Assembly (NCBI GenBank): GCA_016792805.1
Contig: JAEUHX010000059.1
Location: 1-39,700, forward strand
Origin: Planctomycetota bacterium
GTDB lineage: Bacteria > Planctomycetota > UBA1135 > JACQFD01
DNA: 39,700 nt
Reading direction: 5' to 3'
The notes beneath the pieces are model-generated. The model was not told the origin of the DNA and searched no databases. It saw only the letters and a list, made by a program, of their open reading frames with translations. Position numbers and translations under genes: made by a program. Each line of letters begins with the position of its first letter. Within the stretch, counting starts at the first letter, position 1. Of this stretch, positions 14,243 through 21,318 are shown one piece after another.

Positions 14243-15724
14243 ATGGGCAACCAGCTCTTCGCAACGAAGTCGGTCGACAAGCTGATGTCCGACAGCGGAC
14301 ACGGCTCCGGCCTGAAACGGTCGCTCGGACCGGCCGACCTCATCATGCTCGGCATCGGCGCCATCATTGGTGCCGGTCTTTTTGTGCGGACTGCTGCGGC
14401 GGCTGCGCAGAACGCCGGCCCGTCGGTAACGCTCGGATTCGTGGTGGCGGCCATCGGCTGCGCCTTCGCGGGTCTGTGCTACGCCGAGTTCGCCTCCATG
14501 ATCCCAATCGCCGGAAGCGCATACACCTATGCGTACGCGACGATGGGGGAGCTGGTGGCATGGATCATCGGCTGGGATCTGGTGCTGGAGTATGCCGTCG
14601 GCGCGGCCACGGTGGGAATCGCATGGAGCGAGTACCTCAATAAGCTGCTCGAGTATTTGGGCTGGCACATTCCGTATCAGTGGTGTCACTCACCATTCGA
14701 GTCACATAAGTTAGCCGACGGCACCGTGGCGCATGGGCTCATGAACGTGCCGGCGCTCTTTATTATCATCGCGCTGACGCTGCTGCTCATTCGCGGCACG
14801 AAGGAGTCGGCGCTCGTGAACGGTCTCATCGTGATTACCAAAGTCTCGATCGTGGTGCTGTTCATCATCCTCGGCTGGGGATTCATCAATCCGGCGAACC
14901 ACGCGGTCTACATTCCCGCCGATTCGACGTTCACGGATTCCCAGGGCGTCGCCCACCATTACGGCGGATTCGTGGGAATTCTCGGCGCGGCAGGCACCGT
15001 GTTCTTCGCGTTCATCGGGTTCGATGCCGTTTCGACAGCGGCTCAGGAGTCGAAGAATCCCAAGCGCGACATGCCCATCGGCATTCTCGGCTCGCTCGTG
15101 ATCTGCACAGTTCTGTACATTCTGTTCGCCCACGTGCTCACGGGCGTTGCGTCGGTGGAGGATTTCCGGACGCAGGGACGCGAGGCGTCAGTCGCCTACG
15201 CGATCCAGACCTACATGAAAGGCTACGATTGGCTCGCGAAGTTTGTGACAGTGGCGATCCTGGCCGGGTTCTCGTCGGTGATCCTCGTCATGCTCATGGG
15301 GCAGTCGCGCGTGTTCTATTCGATGAGCGTCGATGGGCTCGTCCCGAAGCTCTTCTCGGAGGTTCATCCGAAGTACCAGACGCCTTACAAATCCAACCTA
15401 GTCTTCCTCGTATTCGTCGGCGCCTTCGCGGCCTTCGCCCCGGCCGACATCGTCGGCGACATGACCAGCATCGGAACGCTCTTCGCGTTCATTGTGGTTT
15501 GCGCCGGCATCTGGGTGCTGCGCGTGCGAGCGCCCCATCTCAAGCGAGAGTTCAAAGCTCCGCTGGTGCCCTTCGTGCCGATCGCCGGGATCATCGTCTG
15601 CGCGGCCATGATCTATGGACTCGAGTGGCTCAACTGGCTTCGTCTCGCCGGCTGGCTCTTGATTGGATTGTTGATCTACTTCGGGTACGGAATCCGCAAC
15701 TCGAAGCTGGCGAAGGCGGGCTAG
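14243..15724 (+). CDS. APC-superfamily cationic amino-acid-type permease
   Basis: 493 residues from ATG 14243; an in-frame ATG-less extension to 14171 would overlap the TauE gene and adds an unlikely tail, and AGG lies 11 bases upstream of the chosen start. Twelve or more apolar helices. Helix 1 carries the APC signature IMLGIGAIIGAGLFV, where the unwound GxG segment binds the substrate amino group. Other family stretches are FAGLCYAEFASMIPIAGSAY, WDLVLEYAVGAATV and FFAFIGFDAVSTAAQE. This matches the CAT (cationic amino acid transporter) branch, common in Planctomycetota and other phyla. Substrate is not certain. It overlaps nothing and is followed by a 102-bp gap before the DUF1028 gene. Confidence 0.9.
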   Translation: MGNQLFATKSVDKLMSDSGHGSGLKRSLGPADLIMLGIGAIIGAGLFVRTAAAAAQNAGPSVTLGFVVAAIGCAFAGLCYAEFASMIPIAGSAYTYAYATMGELVAWIIGWDLVLEYAVGAATVGIAWSEYLNKLLEYLGWHIPYQWCHSPFESHKLADGTVAHGLMNVPALFIIIALTLLLIRGTKESALVNGLIVITKVSIVVLFIILGWGFINPANHAVYIPADSTFTDSQGVAHHYGGFVGILGAAGTVFFAFIGFDAVSTAAQESKNPKRDMPIGILGSLVICTVLYILFAHVLTGVASVEDFRTQGREASVAYAIQTYMKGYDWLAKFVTVAILAGFSSVILVMLMGQSRVFYSMSVDGLVPKLFSEVHPKYQTPYKSNLVFLVFVGAFAAFAPADIVGDMTSIGTLFAFIVVCAGIWVLRVRAPHLKREFKAPLVPFVPIAGIIVCAAMIYGLEWLNWLRLAGWLLIGLLIYFGYGIRNSKLAKAG

Positions 15725-15826
15725 CGATTCCGTCGGGTAGATATCGGGATGCGCGCCGGTGCTCGACAACGGGCACCGGGCGCGAGCCGGTGGTTGGCTT
15801 TCTTCGGACGGGGTAGCCTAGAGGGC

Positions 15827-17389
15827 ATGTTCGCCCATGCCCTCCAGACCGCCGCGCGCGCCGCGCGGCATCACCTGCTCGCCGCTGGCCTCGCGGCCTC
15901 GCTCCTCGCGGCGCCGGCCTTCGCCACCTGGTCGATCATCCTCGTCGATCTCAATACCGGCGAGGTGGCGATCGGCAACGCCACCTGCATCACCAATTTT
16001 GACCTCGAGAAAGCCTGCCCGGTGGTGGTGGTCGGCAAGGGGGGCGCATGCGCTCAATCGCTCGTGGATAACGGAGCCACAGCGCGCGTTCGCATTTGGA
16101 ACGGCTTCCGCAATGAGAAGCCACTCCCCGCGATTCTTGCGGACATCCAGGGGATCGTTTCCGCCTTTCAGTTTCGGCAGTACGGAATGGTCTGCCTCTA
16201 CGGCGGCGGAGATCAATTAACGTTTACGGGCACTGCCTGCGGGCAGTGGGCCGGCGGCGCCGTTGGGCAGATCGGCTCGATTCGCTACGCGATCCAGGGA
16301 AATGTGCTGACGGGGGCGCCCGTGGTGCAGGTCGCCGAGCAGGCAGTTCTCAATACTCCCGGGAGCCTCGCCGACAAGGTGATGGCGGCCATGCAGGCGG
16401 CGAAGTCGATGGGGGGCGACGGCCGCTGTTCCTGCTCGACGTCGGCGCCCACGTCGTGCGGCGCGCCGCCGCCGTCGTTCACAAAATCGGCCCACGTCGG
16501 CTACATGATCGTGGCGCGCATCGGCGACGTCGACGGCAGCGTTTGTAACGGCACGCTCGGCTGCGCCACGGGGCAATACTACATGAATCTGAATGTGATC
16601 GGCGGCGCGGCGTCTCCCGACCCCGTCGATACACTGACGACCCAGTACGCGGCGTTCAAAGCCGGCTGGATCGGCCACGGAGATCACATTTTGACCGAGA
16701 AGAGCTTCGACAAGGTGGGGCTGCCGGCCGACGGCGCTTCCATCGCAACGCTCACTCTCACGCTCAAAGATATCGCCGGCACGGCGCTCGCAACCGGCGG
16801 CGCGACCGTCACGGTCGCGCACGCGCCGGGCAGCGCGGGAAGCTCCACGTTCGGTGCGCCCATCGACCTCGGCAATGGACAATACAAAATTCCGGTGACG
16901 GCCGGACTCACACCGGGGATGGATAAGCTTCGCGTCGTCATCAACGACGGGAAGGGAAATGTGACTTTGTATCCTTACCCGGCGCTTCCGATCGGTGCGG
17001 CGTGCAGCCCTTTTGGCGTTGGCACGCCCGGCACGGCGAGCCTCGTCCCGCGCCTCGATTGCTCGGCGGCGCCGCTCGTCGGGAGCGCGGAGTTCGGGTT
17101 CACCGTGGCCGATTTCGCGCCGACTACGACGGTCGCCCTCTTCGCCTCCGCCGCGCAGGCGGCGATCCCGTTCGGCACGACGGGGCTGCTTCTTGCCGAT
17201 CCGAATCTGCCGTTTTGGGTGAGCAACACCTTTGCGACCGACGCCGCCGGCGCCGGCCAGCTTCCGGTGCCGCTACCGAGCGACCCGACGCTCAGCGGAC
17301 TGAAATGTTACGTCCAGGGCTTCGGCCTCGACGCCGGCGCTGAGCTTGGCGCCAGCGCGACGCAGGGAGTCGTCGTCGAGTTCTTGTAA
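15827..17389 (+). CDS. Exported DUF1028 (Ntn-hydrolase-like) protein with C-terminal surface module
   Basis: 520 residues from ATG 15827 (longer starts from 15749 lack a signal peptide). A signal peptide of about 33 residues ends LLAAPAFA, and cleavage there leaves Thr34 (TWSIILVDL) at the mature N-terminus. DUF1028 proteins have the Ntn-hydrolase fold and normally begin TFSI after Met removal, so export would expose the same putative nucleophile. The DUF1028 part spans about 34-290 (TGEVAIGNATC, GKGGACAQSLVDN) with a Cys-rich insert (CSCSTSAPTSC). A beta-sandwich of invasin type follows (about 310-385, GASIATLTLTLKD). The last 125 residues, starting FGVGTPG, form the module also found in the IPT and FG-GAP proteins. 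Function unknown; hydrolase activity is inferred. Confidence 0.82.
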   Translation: MFAHALQTAARAARHHLLAAGLAASLLAAPAFATWSIILVDLNTGEVAIGNATCITNFDLEKACPVVVVGKGGACAQSLVDNGATARVRIWNGFRNEKPLPAILADIQGIVSAFQFRQYGMVCLYGGGDQLTFTGTACGQWAGGAVGQIGSIRYAIQGNVLTGAPVVQVAEQAVLNTPGSLADKVMAAMQAAKSMGGDGRCSCSTSAPTSCGAPPPSFTKSAHVGYMIVARIGDVDGSVCNGTLGCATGQYYMNLNVIGGAASPDPVDTLTTQYAAFKAGWIGHGDHILTEKSFDKVGLPADGASIATLTLTLKDIAGTALATGGATVTVAHAPGSAGSSTFGAPIDLGNGQYKIPVTAGLTPGMDKLRVVINDGKGNVTLYPYPALPIGAACSPFGVGTPGTASLVPRLDCSAAPLVGSAEFGFTVADFAPTTTVALFASAAQAAIPFGTTGLLLADPNLPFWVSNTFATDAAGAGQLPVPLPSDPTLSGLKCYVQGFGLDAGAELGASATQGVVVEFL

Positions 17390-17402
17390 CGGGGCCGCTG
17401 GC

Positions 17403-19058
17403 CTATTGGGCCTCGCTGCGCGCACCGAGCCCGGCCACTTCTGGCGAGCGGTCGGCGGCGTCGTACATGCGCACAAATGTCTTCGCTTCGTCGGTCTGCG
17501 ACCGGCGGAGCGCCTCGACCCAGGCGGGCGGCACCGACTGATAGCGCACCCACGCGACCACCTGAACGCGCGGCGCGTCGGCGCCGACCGGCACGCGGAA
17601 GTGCACAACGTCTCCGCCTTCTGTGAAGTCGGCGTCGCCGGCCACACCGATCGGTTTTGTGTCTTCCGCGTGCGGGCCATCGACGCGCCACCCCTTCGGA
17701 AGCAGCCGCGTGTCCTTGCCGCGCGACGCCATTTTCGTAAGGAAGGTCGTCGGGGCGCCTTGGGCGTCGTGCCCGACGAGCTCATACACGACCACCTCCT
17801 CGGGCTTCTCGATCACATTTCGATGCGGCACCGCCAGCTCGTCGACTACGCCCACGAGCTTGCCGGTCGCATCCGAAGCGCCGCTTCGGAAGATTACTTT
17901 TCCGCCCGCGCGCACCTCGACGTGCAGCCACGCGCGCCGCGACGGATAGCCTGTCGGGAATTTGTGACCTGTGAGGTTCTCCACCTTCACGTCGAACTCG
18001 AGCTTCCCTTCGGCTCGGCGGATCTCTCCGACCGTCACGCGCGTGGTGAGGTCGGCGAGCTGCCGGCGCGTGATCTGGATATTGCGCTCGAGCGCCGCAT
18101 CGGGCGCCTCGACTCCAAGCTCCTTCGCGTTCGCCCGCAGCAGTTCCAGCATAAAGACGTTGCCGCCGGCGAACACATGGGCGGCGAAATCGGGCCGCGG
18201 CGTAATATTGAAGTCCCGGCCCGCCGGATTGCGCGCGATCCGAAGTGTGCCTTGCCGCGGCATGTGGCAATCCTGGCAGCTCTGCGACAGATCCTTCCGT
18301 CCGGTCTCGTCCTCATACATCGAGTTGCGCCACTCGAGGTAGGGCGTCTGCTCGGGGAAGCGCGCTCCGCCATGTTCGGTGTGCAGCGTGTGGCACGAAC
18401 CGCACAGCGCAGACTTCGAAATGTGCGTTCCGTGGGTCGCCGTGTAGCTCGAGTGCATCTTCATGGGCGTCGCCGACGGCTCGGGATACGGCCCAAAGAT
18501 CGAGCGCTCGCGACCGATGTGCACTTTTCCGGCGAACGTCTCCTCGGCGCCGAGCCCCTGCGGCTGGATTTGGTGACAGACCGTACAATTCACGCCGTCG
18601 CGCGCGAGCGCGCTCTTGGCCGCGTCGGCAATGGGGGGCGACAGCAGGCCGCCCAACGCTGCCCCGTGGTGCGCCGCCGGCGCGTGGCAGCGCAGGCAGA
18701 GCGCCTCCACCTCGGCTTTCTGCGCGGGAGCGGCCTCGCACTCCTTCGCCACCTGCGCGCGCCAGTAGGGGTCGCGGAACGCATTGGCCATGAGCGTCGC
18801 GCGCCACAGCCCGTGGGGCGATACGTCGTCGCCCGTCGGGGAGCGCAGCGCCACGGCGTTCGGCGACGCCGAGTGGCACATGGAGCAGCCGTCGGCCGTC
18901 GCGAAGACCTCGTTCGACTCGGCCGGCGAGATGGGGCCGCGCCACTGGGGGCCGGGCCCGAGCCCCTTGCCGTCCTGGAGGAGCGCCGCAGTGACCGGGG
19001 CCGAGAGCGCGAGCGCGAGGAGCGCGGAGGAGAGGATCAGCAGGCGGGGCCTTCGCAT
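17403..19058 (-). CDS. Exported pentaheme cytochrome c
   Basis: 551 residues from ATG 19058; the frame stays open to 19238 but only this Met gives a signal peptide (LLILSSALLALALSAPVTA). Five CxxCH heme motifs: CSMCH (58-62), CLRCH (121-125), CTVCH (158-162), CGSCH (219-223) and CQDCH (261-265). The spacing resembles cytochrome c554-type proteins. The heme part ends near 270. The remaining 280 residues are a beta-rich domain with ENLTGHKFPTGYPSRRAWLH, a stretch that recurs in multiheme cytochromes of this kind. It should work in periplasmic electron transfer; the donor and acceptor are unknown and no partner oxidoreductase lies nearby. It is convergent with the DUF1028 gene (13 bp gap) and divergent from the DedA gene. 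Confidence 0.88.
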   Translation of the reverse strand: MRRPRLLILSSALLALALSAPVTAALLQDGKGLGPGPQWRGPISPAESNEVFATADGCSMCHSASPNAVALRSPTGDDVSPHGLWRATLMANAFRDPYWRAQVAKECEAAPAQKAEVEALCLRCHAPAAHHGAALGGLLSPPIADAAKSALARDGVNCTVCHQIQPQGLGAEETFAGKVHIGRERSIFGPYPEPSATPMKMHSSYTATHGTHISKSALCGSCHTLHTEHGGARFPEQTPYLEWRNSMYEDETGRKDLSQSCQDCHMPRQGTLRIARNPAGRDFNITPRPDFAAHVFAGGNVFMLELLRANAKELGVEAPDAALERNIQITRRQLADLTTRVTVGEIRRAEGKLEFDVKVENLTGHKFPTGYPSRRAWLHVEVRAGGKVIFRSGASDATGKLVGVVDELAVPHRNVIEKPEEVVVYELVGHDAQGAPTTFLTKMASRGKDTRLLPKGWRVDGPHAEDTKPIGVAGDADFTEGGDVVHFRVPVGADAPRVQVVAWVRYQSVPPAWVEALRRSQTDEAKTFVRMYDAADRSPEVAGLGARSEAQ

Positions 19059-19157
19059 CGGCCCAGGGTAGTCGGGAAAAGCGGGACGGTCTCGGGGCCG
19101 CCGCTGGCATGTCTGCGGGTCGTCAAGGAGACTTCCCCGCCCCCAATCCGCCACCCC

Positions 19158-19892
19158 ATGCCCGACTGGTTGCTCAGCGTCGTTTCGCTCTTTCAGGCCG
19201 CCGCGTCCTCGACCCCGGCGAGCGCGCCCTCGCCTCAAGGCTGGCGCTGGCTGCTCGACCTGTTTTCGGCCGAGGGCATCCAGAACGCGATCCGCATCGG
19301 CGGGCCGCCGCTGCTTTGCGGGATCGTCTTTGTGGAGACGGGGCTGTTGGTCGGCTTCTTTCTGCCGGGCGATTCGCTGCTCGTGACGGCCGGCCTCTTC
19401 GCCGCCGACCCGGCAAACGGGATCAATATCCTTTGGCTATTTGTGGCGATCTCGGTGTCGGCGATCGTCGGCGACGCTCTCGGATTCTGGATCGGCTCGA
19501 AGGCAGGCCCCGCGCTCTTCAAGCGCGATGACTCGCTTCTGTTTAAGCGCAAGCATCTGTTGCGCGCGCACGAGTTCTATGAGCGGCACGGCGGGAAGAC
19601 GATCATTCTGGCGCGATTTGTGCCTATCGTTCGGACCTTCGCCCCGACGGTCGCGGGCGCGGCAGGGATGAACTATACACGATTCGCAATGTTTAACGTC
19701 GTGGGCGGCATCGCCTGGGTCGGCTCGATGCTCTTCGCCGGCTGGGGTATTCGGCGTATTTTTGAGAATACGATCGGCGCCGATCAGGTCGGGAAGTATC
19801 TTCACTTGATTATTGGGATCGTGATCGTGCTGTCGATTCTGCCGGGAGTTTTCGAGGTTTGGCGCGAGCGCCGCCGGTCGCAAAGGCAGTAG
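19158..19892 (+). CDS. DedA-family (VTT domain) membrane protein
   Basis: 244 residues from ATG 19158. The reading frame is open far upstream across the cytochrome gene on the other strand, but that part is a high-GC shadow. Family marks: FVETGLLVGFFLPGDSLLVTAGLFA with the conserved Glu and Pro-Gly-Asp (here cited as two blocks, FVETGLLVGFF and LPGDSLLVTAG), GDALGFWIGSKAG, and the re-entrant FARFVPIVRTFAPTVAG-like stretch, which reads ARFVPIVRTFAPTVAGAAGM. DedA proteins are inner-membrane lipid-handling proteins, several of which flip undecaprenyl phosphate or phospholipid or affect membrane potential. The specific substrate is not known. Its first 45 residues are longer than usual. Confidence 0.9.
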   Translation: MPDWLLSVVSLFQAAASSTPASAPSPQGWRWLLDLFSAEGIQNAIRIGGPPLLCGIVFVETGLLVGFFLPGDSLLVTAGLFAADPANGINILWLFVAISVSAIVGDALGFWIGSKAGPALFKRDDSLLFKRKHLLRAHEFYERHGGKTIILARFVPIVRTFAPTVAGAAGMNYTRFAMFNVVGGIAWVGSMLFAGWGIRRIFENTIGADQVGKYLHLIIGIVIVLSILPGVFEVWRERRRSQRQ

Positions 19893-20232
19893 AGCGCCGA
19901 AGCGTCTGTAACGATCTCGGCGGAACATGTGCCGCCGGATGACGCTCCGGCCTTCGCTCAGTTCCCACTCAGCCGTACCCGGATCGACTCCACCGGATCG
20001 GCGGCGACTCGGAATGGGATGATTTGGATCGCGAACCGATGGGTCAGAGGGCATCGCCGCGGAGTTCGAGAGGTATGGAGCAAGGAGGGCGGGGCCGATG
20101 GGCGGCATCGCCGGACGGGGATCGCAGAGTTCTCCTCTCACAGAAGGGCTCGGCAGAGACGCGGGTCGGAAATGGAGACGCGAAAAGGTGTGACCTCTGA
20201 GGATACTTTCGCGTAGAGCGAGCGCAGCTGGA
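19893..20232. other. Intergenic region with a 61-bp copy of the downstream gene's 3' end
   Basis: 340 bases without a supported gene. Bases 19971-20031 match 21332-21392 at 56 of 61 positions, in the same orientation. The latter lies at the 3' end of the carboxypeptidase-regulatory-like gene. Read on the minus strand, the copy gives QIIPFRVAADPVESIRVRL and then a TGA at 19958-19960. The parent gene ends QIIPFRVGADPVEPIRVRL plus three residues. Similarity stops on both sides. Confidence 0.8.
19958..20031 (-). pseudogene. Remnant of the 3' end of a carboxypeptidase-regulatory-like gene
   Basis: Only the last 20 or so codons and the stop codon are recognisable. Five nucleotide differences from the intact gene over 61 bp suggest a fairly recent duplication, or selection on the protein before loss. 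The remnant and the intact 3' end lie as direct repeats on either side of the unrecognised 352-residue gene. Confidence 0.65.
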
Positions 20233-21291
20233 ATGAACAGTCGTCAGAATCGGCAAGCCCCGGAGCCGCGAGCCCTTGGCTCCCCGACTCGTGTTTGGAT
20301 TGTCCCATTCGTTGTGATCACTGCGCTCGCCGCCGTTTATTTTGCAGTCTCCCAAGGATCCTCCTCCGGGGAATTCATCCCCAGCGAGAGCTCGACGCGT
20401 CGGCTCGACGCCACAGATACTTCCAGCAGCTTGCCAGCGGAAGAGGGCGTGACCGGCGTTTCTACTGTTGCCGAGAGTTCCGTTCGGTCAAAGCACGAAG
20501 CTGAGCGTCCCACGACAGCTCCAGCGGTCTTGGATGAGCGCGCTCGGGGGGAGGCACTGCTGCGCGAATATGCACAGCTCGTGGGCAGCTCATCCACGAT
20601 CAAGCAACGCGACCAGATCCTGGAGGAGTTCGCAACATTCGCCGACAAGGAACTCGCGCGCCGGATGATTTATGACGCGATGAATTTCGAAGGGAAGGCC
20701 AACGACAGCCTCGTCATGGGCCACCATGCGGGCATGGTGTTGAGCCGCCTCCATGCCGGGAATCTCAGTGCCGCCCTCTCTCGGCGTGGCGATTTGTTTG
20801 CTCCCATCGGTCCGAGAGCGAAGCACGCGGTCATGGCAGAGATTCTCACATCACTCGGACCTCATCCTCAGAGGGAGCTTGCTCGGTCCTTCGGCGACGA
20901 TCTTGCGAACGCATTCCGCTTCGCAGAGGAACCCGAACTCCGATGGAACATCGTGAACAACATCGCTCGCCTCGCAGACCCGGAAGTCTGCGTATCCGTG
21001 TTTGAGGAGAGCCTTGCGCGTCCGATCGCCACCGATCGGATGGAGATTCTGAACACGATCGGGGCTATGGCTCAGGCGGCCGCTCTCCATGTTGAAAGTC
21101 GAGGCCGATACGCAGGGCTACTCATGGCGACAGTGGAGCGTGGGGATCTTGATGTGCTGGTAGCGAAGGAAGCCGTAAGACTCCTTCGCGAGATCGCGCC
21201 GGATCAGCTTTCTGCGCTCGCGACGCGCGCGACGGCTTCGGATCCTGACGTCTTGGCTGTCCTTCGTGCGGCCTCCGGCAGCGAGAAGTAG
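20233..21291 (+). CDS. Unrecognised single-pass membrane protein, helical
   Basis: 352 residues. A short basic N-terminus is followed by one apolar helix (about 21-40, VWIVPFVVITALAAVYFAV). Then comes a Ser/Thr-rich, low-complexity linker (about 41-95). A long alpha-helical domain follows (about 96-350) with a repeating pattern of short amphipathic helices, such as LAHR-free stretches like LARSFGDDLANAFRF and VEESLAR-like turns, compatible with a HEAT/TPR-like solenoid. No family is recognised. The domain should face the periplasm. The gene lies between the two direct repeats described above and is convergent with the large carboxypeptidase-regulatory-like gene (27 bp gap). Composition and codon use look native. 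Confidence 0.65.
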   Translation: MNSRQNRQAPEPRALGSPTRVWIVPFVVITALAAVYFAVSQGSSSGEFIPSESSTRRLDATDTSSSLPAEEGVTGVSTVAESSVRSKHEAERPTTAPAVLDERARGEALLREYAQLVGSSSTIKQRDQILEEFATFADKELARRMIYDAMNFEGKANDSLVMGHHAGMVLSRLHAGNLSAALSRRGDLFAPIGPRAKHAVMAEILTSLGPHPQRELARSFGDDLANAFRFAEEPELRWNIVNNIARLADPEVCVSVFEESLARPIATDRMEILNTIGAMAQAAALHVESRGRYAGLLMATVERGDLDVLVAKEAVRLLREIAPDQLSALATRATASDPDVLAVLRAASGSEK

Positions 21292-21318
21292 CGCGCCTGC
21301 ACGTCCGTCGAGCGGAGA

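Noticed and set aside
17346..19157. Very long plus-strand open frame upstream of the DedA gene
   Set aside because: It lies opposite the cytochrome gene, is rich in Arg and His with no domain, and is a high-GC shadow; the DedA start at 19158 is used.
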